The notes under the pieces are model-generated. The model saw nothing but the letters and a program-made list of their open reading frames with translations. It made no database searches and had not been told where the DNA came from. DNA of 38,267 nucleotides from Pedosphaera sp. (GTDB lineage Bacteria > Verrucomicrobiota > Verrucomicrobiia > Limisphaerales > SIBH01): the NCBI GenBank assembly GCA_009695285.1, contig SIBH01000005.1:1-38267 (forward strand), in the 5' to 3' direction. A program made the translations under genes and the position numbers. Below are positions 7,656 to 17,300 of the stretch, in pieces. Every line of letters starts with the position of its first letter. The first letter of the stretch is position 1.

Positions 7656-10019
7656 CTACTTCTTCACTTTGGGTTCCGCCTTGGACGCGACGGTTTTCGG
7701 TCCCGCACCTTTTTTCGGCGCGGTGATGCGGAGAATGCCGCCGCTGCCCAAGTTGTGCGGGATAATTTGGGAGCTGGTTTTAATATCAACGCTGCAAAAC
7801 AAGGTCTTGCTGGAACCGGGCGCGGCCTGCGGCTCGACGGTCACGTTGAAGACCACCTCCTGATCCGCCGAGGAAATTTGCAGGTCCGGCGCGGTGACAT
7901 GATCCGGCAGGCCGAGTAGCTTAACGGTGGCCTTGCCTTCAAATGGTTTTTTCTGTTCGAGCTTGCAGACGACTTTGACCGGCTGGCCCGGCTCGGTCGA
8001 GGCGGGTTCAATTTTGCCAACGATAAACGGCTCGGCGATTTCAATCGCGGCGAGCTGCGAGGAGACGAAGAGCGGGCCGCCTTGCACCGTGGCCGATCCG
8101 AGCACGGCGATCTTCCACTTGCGCGCCTCGGACAGGCCGCTGGCGTTGAGCTGATAGATCGCGCTCTTCGCCCCTTTCGGAATCGTGATGTCCGGCTGCG
8201 AGCCGACGCCGGGCGGGTTCCACATCATCTTCACGGTGATCGGCTCGTCGAAGCCCGGCTTGCGCTCGGCGGTGACCTGCAAATCCATCACGCCGAACTG
8301 CACGAGCGGAACCTTGGGTTCGACGATGGAAATTTTGAAGGGCGCGGCCTCAGTCACAGCCACGTAGAGTTTGCCGACCTCGGTGGAGTAGTAAAAAGTC
8401 TGACCCGGCGCATCAATGTATTCGGCGCGTTGCCGGAAGGAGCCTCGCACTTTCTTTGACGGGTCGGCCGAGCTGGCGTAGAAGTCGAGCATCTTGCCGC
8501 CGATGGGCGCGTCGGCCGCCGCCTCGAAGACGAGCGGTTCCAGATCCACCTTGGCGGGCAGCGTGTCAGCCTGGAGCGTCACGCCCCTGGGCAGACCGTC
8601 GCCGCTGAACACCAGGTCGCCGGTGAAATTGGCGCGCTTGGCGAGCATCATGGTCGCGAAACGGTTGCCGCGCGGCACGGTGATGTATTGCCGGTCCTGT
8701 GAATTGTTGCGCGCCACCTGCGGGATGGACACGGCCACGGCCGGCTCCTGCGGCGTGATCTCGACGCGATAGACGTAGTCCGGCCCGCCCTGGTGGATCT
8801 GGTCGGAAATCTTGAGCAGATATTCGCCGTCGGCGGCCGGGGCGAATTTCACGACGCTGTCCACGCCGGCGCCGTCGTCGTTGGCGGCCACGCTGACGCC
8901 CTTCGCGTCGAATATTTCCAGGACCGAGTCGAGCGGGGAACGCAGCCGGCGCGCATAAACATTCACGTCCAGCGGCTCGCTTTTTTTCGCGAGGAACTTG
9001 AACCAGGCGGCGTCGCCGTCCTTGGCGATGATGCCATTCAAGGCGACCGGTAGTTCCGCGTAGGTGGAGGTGGCGTGATCCTTGTCGGTGTTCTGGCCGG
9101 AGGCGAGGACGTTCGGGAAGGAGGAGACGCGCATCCGGTTCGGCGACGGCGCGAACAGGCCGTTCTGCTCGACGAACGCGCCGAATTTTTCCTGCGGCGC
9201 GTCGGGCAGCTTGATCTCCTGCATGAATTCGCCGGTGGCGTCGCCGATGAATTTCACCTTTAACAATTCCCCCGCTTTGCCGCCCGCCGGGTAAACGGCC
9301 GTGGGCCGCGGGAAATTTCCAATGTGCAGACGGTAGGCCGATTCGGAACCGCCATAGGAGGCGTCGCGGATCTGGACGTAAAAAAATCCGTCAGTCGGCG
9401 CGAGCAGCGTGATCAGCGAGTCCTGCTGGAGCAGCGCGGTGTCGTCCGAACTGGCGAGCTCCTTGCCGGTCCGGTCAAGCACGGCCAGCCGGGTGTCGAG
9501 CATCGCGCGGCCCAGTCGGATGGCCTCGACTTCGGCCGAGAGCCGGTCGCCCTTTTTCAAAACGACCCGGAACCAATCGACCTGCTCGCCGCCGCAGGAG
9601 CCGTTGACGGTGACGTTGAGCGGAATGGTCATCGCCTTTTCGAGCGTGTTGTTGGTCTTGCCGACGATCAGGTTCGGATACGGACTGACGTAAAACGTCC
9701 GCAGATCAGAAACCCCCGTGGCGGTGCGGAGGCGCAACGGGTGTTCGCCTAGCCGGCAGTCGGGGGCGATGCGGACTATGGCGCGGATGTTGTTGGTCTT
9801 GCTGGTGTCGAGCTTCACCACCTCGAGGCCCGGCGAATAGAAGATGACTTCCTGGGCGTCCTCGAGCCGCAGGCCGTTGAAACGAATTTCCAGTTCTCGG
9901 CCGCGCTGGCCGCCGGCGGGCGACGTGGAGGTCAGCTTGGGCGAAACCGCCCCGGCCGAAACCGCCAACGCGAGCAGCAGCCCGGTGAACGTGGTGGCTT
10001 TCATAGGCCGGGTTCTCAT
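7656..10019 (-). CDS. exported pre-peptidase C-terminal (PPC) domain protein
   Basis: About 787 residues. The N-terminal signal peptide (KATTFTGLLLALAVSAGA) is followed by an IPT/TIG-like segment starting PKLTSTSPAGGQRG. Two PPC-type beta-sandwich domains follow, at about residues 125-235 (QVDWFRVVLKKGDRL..YVQIRDASYGG) and 325-430 (DAAWFKFLAKKSEPL..YLLKISDQ), then about 350 residues of beta-rich sequence without an assigned family. No catalytic motif is visible. Such proteins recur beside DUF1501 and DUF1549/DUF1553 genes, so it is probably an extracellular binding or structural partner of them. The stop of DUF1501 and the ATG share one base (TGATG at 10021-10017), a classic coupling arrangement. 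ATG at 10004 is an alternative start; a TTG at 10022 is less likely. Confidence 0.88.
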   Translation of the reverse strand: MRTRPMKATTFTGLLLALAVSAGAVSPKLTSTSPAGGQRGRELEIRFNGLRLEDAQEVIFYSPGLEVVKLDTSKTNNIRAIVRIAPDCRLGEHPLRLRTATGVSDLRTFYVSPYPNLIVGKTNNTLEKAMTIPLNVTVNGSCGGEQVDWFRVVLKKGDRLSAEVEAIRLGRAMLDTRLAVLDRTGKELASSDDTALLQQDSLITLLAPTDGFFYVQIRDASYGGSESAYRLHIGNFPRPTAVYPAGGKAGELLKVKFIGDATGEFMQEIKLPDAPQEKFGAFVEQNGLFAPSPNRMRVSSFPNVLASGQNTDKDHATSTYAELPVALNGIIAKDGDAAWFKFLAKKSEPLDVNVYARRLRSPLDSVLEIFDAKGVSVAANDDGAGVDSVVKFAPAADGEYLLKISDQIHQGGPDYVYRVEITPQEPAVAVSIPQVARNNSQDRQYITVPRGNRFATMMLAKRANFTGDLVFSGDGLPRGVTLQADTLPAKVDLEPLVFEAAADAPIGGKMLDFYASSADPSKKVRGSFRQRAEYIDAPGQTFYYSTEVGKLYVAVTEAAPFKISIVEPKVPLVQFGVMDLQVTAERKPGFDEPITVKMMWNPPGVGSQPDITIPKGAKSAIYQLNASGLSEARKWKIAVLGSATVQGGPLFVSSQLAAIEIAEPFIVGKIEPASTEPGQPVKVVCKLEQKKPFEGKATVKLLGLPDHVTAPDLQISSADQEVVFNVTVEPQAAPGSSKTLFCSVDIKTSSQIIPHNLGSGGILRITAPKKGAGPKTVASKAEPKVKK

Positions 10020-11359
10020 CAAGCGAGCAGTTCTTTGACGACGTTGCCGTCCTTGACGATGACAATCGGCCGCGGGCCGGGCGCGTAGAGCACCTTGTTC
10101 GAGTCGATGCCGAGCTGGTTATAGACCGTGGCCGCCAGGTCCGCGACGGAGAGCGGGTCGCGATCCGGTTCGCCGCCGGTCGCATCGGAACTGCCATGCA
10201 CGAGGCCGCGCTTGATGCCGCCGCCCGCGAGCGCGATGCTGAAGACTTTCGGATAATGATCGCGGCCCGCCGTGCCGTTGATCTTCGGCGTGCGCCCGAA
10301 TTCGGTCGTCACCATGACGAGGGTGGAGTCGAGCATCCCGCGCTGTTCGAGGTCGCGGATGAGCGCGGCGAAGGCCTGGTCGAACCTCGGCATCTGGCCA
10401 GTCATCGCGGTCTTGATGTTGTCGTGATGATCCCAGCCGCCATAGGTGAGCGAGGTGAAACGCACGCCCGCCTCGACGAGCCGGCGCGCGAGCAGCATCC
10501 GCTGGCCGGCCTCGTTGCGCCCGTATTCATCGCGCAGCTTCTCCGGTTCGTCACCGATGGAGAAGGCCGCGCGGGCCTTCTCCGAACTGACCATCGCGTA
10601 GGCGCGCCGATAGAAGGCGTCCATGCCGTCGAGCGCGTCAGATTTTTCCAGCGCGCTGAAATGCTCGTCCACCGCCGCGCGCATCGACTTGCGCTGCTCG
10701 AAGCGGGCCGCGTCCACGCCGCCGGGTAGGGTCAGATCACGGACCTTGAAATCCTTGCTCGCCGGATCGCCACCGAGGCTGAACGGCCCGTAGGCCGAGC
10801 CGAGATAGCCGGTGCCGGCAAAACTATTCGGCATCGAGGGAATGCAGACGTAGGGCGGCAGATCGTTGCGCGAGCCAAGCTCGTGGGAGACGACGCTGCC
10901 GAAGCTCGGAAAATGAATCGCCGGACTCGGACGGTAGCCGGTGAACATGTTGTGCGTGCCGCGGTCGTGGTCGGCCTCGCCGTGGGTCATGGAGCGGACG
11001 ACGCAAATCTTGTCGGCGATCGCGGCCGTCTGGGGCATCGTCTCGGAGAAATGGACGCCCGGCAGCCTGGTCTTCACCGTCCCCATCGGTCCGCGATATT
11101 CGATGGGCGAAAAAACTTTCGGGTCGAACGATTCCTGAGCGGACATGCCGCCGGGCAGATAAATGTTGATGATGGATTTGGCGGCGGGGCCTTTGCTGGC
11201 GGCGGCGAGTTTGGCGGCCGGTGCGGCCTCGAGCCGGAGCAGGTTGCCGAGCGAAAGGCCGAGGCTGCCGACGACTCCGACGTAGAGAAACTCGCGCCGG
11301 GACGGACGCCAGATGTGATCAGGGCTGTTGCACCAGGAGGATTTGTTTTTGTTGCTCAT
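10019..11359 (-). CDS. DUF1501 protein with Tat signal
   Basis: A 446-residue protein. A twin-arginine motif SRREFLYVG (RR at 21-22) is followed by a hydrophobic segment (VGVVGSLGLSLGNLLRL), so it should be exported folded. DUF1501 belongs to the alkaline-phosphatase/sulfatase-like superfamily. Conserved blocks are visible: INIYLPGGMSAQESFDPK, the DHDRGTHNMFTGYRPSPA stretch, SLTYGGWDHHDN, VMVTTEFGRTPKING and GRDHYPKVFSIALAGGG. These carry the His/Asp residues expected for metal binding. The substrate is unknown. It is the first gene of the four-gene operon. The region upstream (11360-11545) shows no convincing promoter, and no Shine-Dalgarno sequence precedes ATG 11359. The position just after the glnA terminator supports an independent transcript. 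Confidence 0.93.
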   Translation of the reverse strand: MSNKNKSSWCNSPDHIWRPSRREFLYVGVVGSLGLSLGNLLRLEAAPAAKLAAASKGPAAKSIINIYLPGGMSAQESFDPKVFSPIEYRGPMGTVKTRLPGVHFSETMPQTAAIADKICVVRSMTHGEADHDRGTHNMFTGYRPSPAIHFPSFGSVVSHELGSRNDLPPYVCIPSMPNSFAGTGYLGSAYGPFSLGGDPASKDFKVRDLTLPGGVDAARFEQRKSMRAAVDEHFSALEKSDALDGMDAFYRRAYAMVSSEKARAAFSIGDEPEKLRDEYGRNEAGQRMLLARRLVEAGVRFTSLTYGGWDHHDNIKTAMTGQMPRFDQAFAALIRDLEQRGMLDSTLVMVTTEFGRTPKINGTAGRDHYPKVFSIALAGGGIKRGLVHGSSDATGGEPDRDPLSVADLAATVYNQLGIDSNKVLYAPGPRPIVIVKDGNVVKELLA

Positions 11360-11545
11360 AATCAGTTCATGGTTCGCGGTTAAAACTTTTCAGGGTGCAA
11401 TGTCACCAAAATGCCTGGCTGACCGATAAAATCAACATCGTTGTCGAATTATCTTGGGCGCCTGATGGGACGATTTGAGCCAGTAGTCCTACCCAGCAAC
11501 TCAACGGCGCAATTCGTCCGGCGCTCGAGTTCGAGTCACATCTCG

Positions 11546-11581
11546 AAAACAAAAACCGGCGCGGACTTGCGTCCGCGCCGG
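11546..11581 (-). terminator. Rho-independent terminator of glnA
   Basis: On the minus strand a perfect 11-bp stem, CCGGCGCGGAC / GTCCGCGCCGG, closes a GCAA tetraloop. It is followed by TTTTTGTTTT and begins 36 bases after the glnA stop. It separates glnA from the DUF1501 operon that follows on the same strand. Confidence 0.9.
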
Positions 11582-11617
11582 GGTGTTTAGTTTCTGGATC
11601 TCTGTTGTCAGGGAAGA

Positions 11618-12658
<1,041 letters not shown>

Positions 12659-12750
12659 GGACGTGGGGGTTGGTGTGTTTTGCGTTTAATTATTTTTTGA
12701 TCAAGCAAAGCGACGCTCCGATTTTTCTCGAAGGTCATTTTTGAATTTTT

Positions 12751-12766
12751 AGCAGGGTGAATGCCA
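12751..12766 (-). promoter_or_regulatory. predicted sigma54 (RpoN) promoter of glnA
   Basis: Minus strand TGGCATTCACCCTGCT. The -24 GG (12765-12764) and the -12 GC (12753-12752) are exactly ten bases apart, and TGGCA and TGCT agree with the consensus TGGCACG-N4-TTGCW. Expected start of transcription is about 12740, giving a leader of about 80 bases to ATG 12658. The same type of site precedes glnK. Confidence 0.75.
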
Positions 12767-13031
12767 CGCCGCAAGAGAATTGCTGGGCCGACGGCAGGAA
12801 CGCGTTCTAGCCCGCTCTGGCCGGTGGTTTTCGGGGGTCACAGTTTTTGTTCCGCCTCGGCCCGGCCGGAAATTTGCCTGTGATTTTTTGTTCAGCCTGC
12901 GCGAATCCGCTCGCCCCGATGTGGAATCGGCCGACGAGCGCCCTGGCCGTCGGCGCACTGGAGAAATTCCAAAAGCATTGAAGCGGCGGGGCGTCCTCCC
13001 CTACCCTGCGAGGCCGTGCGGTGGTTTGCTT
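12767..13031. other. divergent intergenic region between glnA and the kinase-PP2C gene
   Basis: Upstream space for glnA (minus) and for the kinase-PP2C gene (plus). The plus-strand reading frame is open back to 12780, but the translated extension is Arg/Pro-rich and unlike any domain, so it is not taken as coding. No convincing NtrC palindrome or sigma70 promoter was found by eye. GGTGG shortly before ATG 13032 is a weak candidate ribosome site. Confidence 0.4.
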
Positions 13032-14234
13032 ATGTTGAAAATCAAAGACACGCTCCGGGCGACGGTGAACCTGACCTTCGATGGCCGGGTGGTGAAGGTT
13101 TACCACGGGCCGGATGCCCTGGCGCGGTTCGCCAGCGAGGTGCGCGTCCTGCGCTATCTCGAAATGCGCGACTGCCCGTTTGTCCCGCGTCTGCTCGACG
13201 CCGACGCGGAAAAAGTTCGCATCATCACGACTAATTGCGGCAGCCGCGTGGAGCATCTGGATGCAGCGCGCACCAAGGAGTTGTTCGCCGAGTTGGAAAA
13301 GTTCGGCGTGCGCCACGATGATCCGGACATCCGCAACGTCACCTATCGCCCCAAGGACGGGCGGTTTTGTCTGATCGATTTTGAGTTTGCCGCCATTCTG
13401 CCCGACGCGCCCATGAAACCACGCCCGGAAATTTCCAATACTCTCACCTGGTCCGGACTCTCGGATGTCGGCCGGGTGCGGCAGAACAACGAGGATTCCT
13501 TTGTCGGAATGCGTTTTGACGCGCATGAGATTCACCGCCTGGGCAAACACGGCGACGCCACGACCGGCGCGGCGAATTTTGTCTTCGCCGTGAGCGACGG
13601 CATGGGCGGCGCGAAGGCCGGCGAGTTTGCCAGCAACATCGCCGTCGAGAAAATCACCACCCTCCTGCCGAAATCATTTCGCAAAAACACGGCCGGCGGC
13701 GATGACGCGGTGGCGAAGGTGTTGACAAAGTTGTTTCGCGAGATTCACGGCCAGTTGGTTTATCTCGGCAATTCCTACGACGAATGCCACGGCATGGAGG
13801 CCACGATGAGCCTGTGCTGGTTCTCGCCGGGTCGCGTCTTCTTCGGCCACGTCGGCGACAGCCGCATCTATCATCTGCCGGCCGGCGCGGCTGAAATCAA
13901 ACAACTCACGCAGGACGACACCCACGTGGGCTGGCTCTTGCACCACGGTCAGATCACGGAATACGAGGCCCGCACGCACCCGCGCCGGAACGTGCTGCAA
14001 AAGTCGCTCGGCGGCGGGAATCAATTTGTTGATCCGCAGGTCGGCGCCGTCGCCTGCGAATCCGGCGACATCTTTCTCCTCTGCACGGACGGACTGACCG
14101 AAGGGCTATTCAACGGACACCTAGCGGAAATGCTCCAAGCGAAGGATCAGAACATTGCCCGAACCCTCGTCGAGACGGCGGTGAAAAACGACGGCCGCGA
14201 CAACACCACGGCGCTGGTGATTCAAGTTGTATGA
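13032..14234 (+). CDS. minimal protein-kinase-like domain fused to PP2C phosphatase
   Basis: A 400-residue cytosolic protein. Residues 1-125 carry the kinase signature in compressed form: Lys22 in VVKVY (beta3), Glu36 in SEVRVL (helix C), HDDPDIRN at 95-102 matching HxDxxxxN (Asp97, Asn102), and IDFEF with Asp116 in the DFG position. There is no clear Gly-rich loop and almost no C-lobe: about 20 residues follow before the next domain. Residues 139-400 are a PP2C Ser/Thr phosphatase: SDVGRVRQNNEDS (metal Asp155), VSDGMGG (Asp189), GHVGDSR (Asp276), CTDGLTE (Asp353) and GRDNTT (Asp390). A bifunctional switch, or a phosphatase with a pseudo-kinase regulator, are both possible. ATG 13032 is chosen because the upstream in-frame extension has no domain character. 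It is separate from the glnA unit. Confidence 0.9.
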   Translation: MLKIKDTLRATVNLTFDGRVVKVYHGPDALARFASEVRVLRYLEMRDCPFVPRLLDADAEKVRIITTNCGSRVEHLDAARTKELFAELEKFGVRHDDPDIRNVTYRPKDGRFCLIDFEFAAILPDAPMKPRPEISNTLTWSGLSDVGRVRQNNEDSFVGMRFDAHEIHRLGKHGDATTGAANFVFAVSDGMGGAKAGEFASNIAVEKITTLLPKSFRKNTAGGDDAVAKVLTKLFREIHGQLVYLGNSYDECHGMEATMSLCWFSPGRVFFGHVGDSRIYHLPAGAAEIKQLTQDDTHVGWLLHHGQITEYEARTHPRRNVLQKSLGGGNQFVDPQVGAVACESGDIFLLCTDGLTEGLFNGHLAEMLQAKDQNIARTLVETAVKNDGRDNTTALVIQVV

Positions 14235-14391
14235 TCTTGGACCGCTCCTGTCATGGCGAAAGCGCCCCCTGCACCCGGCACGTTGACAGCACCCGGCCTG
14301 GTGCGAATGGTGCCTCTGGCAAAACTGACGGCCCGGCCGTGCAGACGAAGATTCAAAAATCATCACTGCTGATGTACGTTTCGTTCCTCAC

Positions 14392-17300
14392 ATGAACAAA
14401 CTGTTTTTGTCCGTCATCGTCGCGCTGTTGAGTTTTTCGGCCGCCGCCCGGGCCGACTGGCTCGCGTTCATCGATCAGATGCGCGGCCCGGCCACGAGCA
14501 ACCACGTCACCGCGTTAGATCTGGTCGTGGCCGACGGCGCCCGGCTGACCAATGTGCTGACCGGCACCGCGCTGACGGCGGGGTTCAGCGTGGCCCGCGC
14601 CGGGACGGTCAGCTATTCGACCGTCATGAGCGATCCCGACGCCGGCACCCCGGCGCACCAGGCCTTCAACGGCTTTATCGACTTCACCGGCAGTCCGTCC
14701 GGCCAGAACGGGTTCCGCTTGTACAACTCGCTCGGCGCCGTCTGCACGCTGACGTTCACCAATCTTGATCCGGCCCGGCGCTACCACTTCGCCGCCACCT
14801 CGGTGCGCGGCGCGCTTTATCCCATCCGCTGGACCGCGTGCGTGCTCCAGGGCGCGGACGCGTTCATCGAGGCGCACACCTCGGGCTGCATCACCAACGG
14901 CGATCCGCGCATCGCGCCGGGCACGATCACGAACGGCCAGGTCGCCTTCAACACGGGCAGCAACTCGGTGAACGGCGATCTCATCCAGTGGCGGCAAATC
15001 AATCCCGGCGCGGACGGGCGGTTCTCTGTGCAGACGGAGCAGTGGCTCGGGGCCATTCCCGGCGGCACGGCGGGAGACAGTTACTCGTACGGGCTGACCG
15101 CGATCCGAATCGAGGAGATCACCGTGAACAGCCCGCCCACCGTTTTCCTCACCAGCCCCGACAACAATTCCAGCGTCAACGTCACCTCGAACGTCGTCAT
15201 CACCGCCGTGGCCACCGACCCCGGCGGCACCGTCACCAACCTCGCCTTCTACACAAACAACGTCCTCCTCGCGGACGACTCCGCCAGTCCCTACAGCGTG
15301 ACCGTCTCGAACCTGCCCGCCGGGATTCACCTGCTCACCGCCGTGGCCGCCGACAACACCGGTCTGCTCGCCACCTCCGCGCCGGTGCGTCTCGTGGTCC
15401 TGCCGCCCGGCAACCTCGTCGGCGCGGCCGGCTATACGAATGCCTTCAGCACCCTGCCCGCCGCCACCGCGTGGTCCACGATCACCAACGGCGGCAGCGC
15501 CGGCACGATCACCACCCCGGCCGGCCTCGACAGCACGGTGCAAACGAATCTCGCCGCCGCCATTCGCGGCGGCCTGGTTTCCGGCTCCGGAAATCCCGCC
15601 GCCCAGGGCGTCGCCGCCGTCTGGAGCAGTTCGGGTTTTCTCCAGACCAGCCCGCTCACCATCGGCTATGTCAGTCTCCTAGGCACCTTCGTGAACAACT
15701 CCGGCGCCGACGCGGCGGCGGTCCGGGTCAGCTACAGCTTCTTCACCAATGCCATCGTCGAAACCCTGCCCACGCAGGGCGTCTATTACAGCCTCACCGG
15801 CGCGACCGGCAGTTGGACCCGCCTGCCCGCGCTGTCCTTTCAGCCGGGCGGCACGCCGGACGCGGTCGTCACGCTCTCGTCGCCCTGGGCCTACGGCAGT
15901 CGGCTTTACCTGCTCTGGGCCGACGCGAACTTCTCGAACACCGACATGATCTGCCAGCTCGACAACTTCTCGCTCACCCTGGTCAACTCCCTCGCCTGCT
16001 CGATCACCAATCCGCCCGGCGGCGCTTCCTTCGAGCAGCCGGCGAACATCCCGCTCGGCGCAGCCGCCGGCGGCCTGGCCGCGATCACCAACGTCAGTTT
16101 CCTCACCAACGGCTTCACGGTCGGCCAGGTCATCGCCAGTCCCTACACGCTCGTCTGGAGCAATGCCCCCCTCGGCGGTCATGCGCTCACCGCCATCGCC
16201 ACCGACCTCACGGGCGCGCGCGCCACTTCCGCGGTCGTCAACATCACGGTCACGCCGCCGGTCACGAACACCGTTCCACCCGTCCTCGCCACCGTTGTTC
16301 CGACGCGCGGCGTCGTCCTCGCCAGCCTCACTTCCATCCAAATCATCTTCAGTAAGCCCGTCTCCAACGTGGATGCCGCCGACCTGCTCGTGAACGGCGT
16401 GCCCGCCACCGGCCTCAGCGGGGGCGGATCGAACTACACCTTCACCTTCCCCCAGCCGCCGATCGGCGCGGTCGCCATCACCTGGCCGACCGGCCACGGC
16501 ATCCTCGACCGCGGCAATCCTCCCCTGCCCTTCAATGAAACCGCCACCAACGCCACATGGACTTATTCGCTGGTGGACAGCACGCCGCCCGTCGTCGTCG
16601 CCCAGTTGCCCGCCACCGGCGCCACGCTTTCGAATCTCACGTCCCTTCAAGTCACCTTCAGCGAGAGCATGGCGAACGTGGACGCCGCCGACCTCCTGGT
16701 GAACGGCGCGCCCGCCGTCGGACTCGGCGGCGGCGGATCGAGCTACACGTTCGCCTTCTCACCGCCCGCGCCCGGCCTGGTCAACATCACTTGGGCCGGC
16801 GGACACGGCCTCACCGACGTTTCCGGCAATCCCTTCAACAGCGTCGGCGCAGGCGCGACGTGGAGCTACTCGCTGCAGTCGCCGGTCGTCACGCTCATCG
16901 CCAGCAACAGCGTCTGGCGTTACTTCAAGGGACTCAGCGAAGCCTCCTCGCCCGCCACCGCCTGGCGCGCCACCGCCTTCAACGCCGCCGCGTGGCCCAC
17001 TGGGCCGGCAGCCTTCTTCTACGGCGCCGACCCTTACACCGGCACCGTGCTCAACGACATGGTCAACAATTACACGACCGTCTTCCTGCGCCAGCAGTTC
17101 ATCGTCAACTCGCCCTCCGCCCTCTCGAACCTGGTGGTGAACGTGCAGGTCGATGACGGCGCAATCGTGTGGATCAACAACACCGAAGTCGTCCGGCTCC
17201 GAGTCGGGGCCGGCGAGATTCCGTTCAATGAACTTGCCAGCCAGAACGCTCCCGAGCAATTCGCCGGCGGCGCGGTTTGGTCAACATTCAACCTCGCCAA

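Noticed and set aside
12780-13031. Upstream in-frame extension of the kinase-PP2C gene by 84 codons
   Set aside because: Arg/Pro-rich, no domain character; the kinase fold begins right after ATG 13032.
14283-14311. Perfect TTGACA before the giant gene
   Set aside because: At 17-base spacing the -10 position reads AATGGT, only three of six consensus bases, and no alternative spacing is better. Not called as a promoter.
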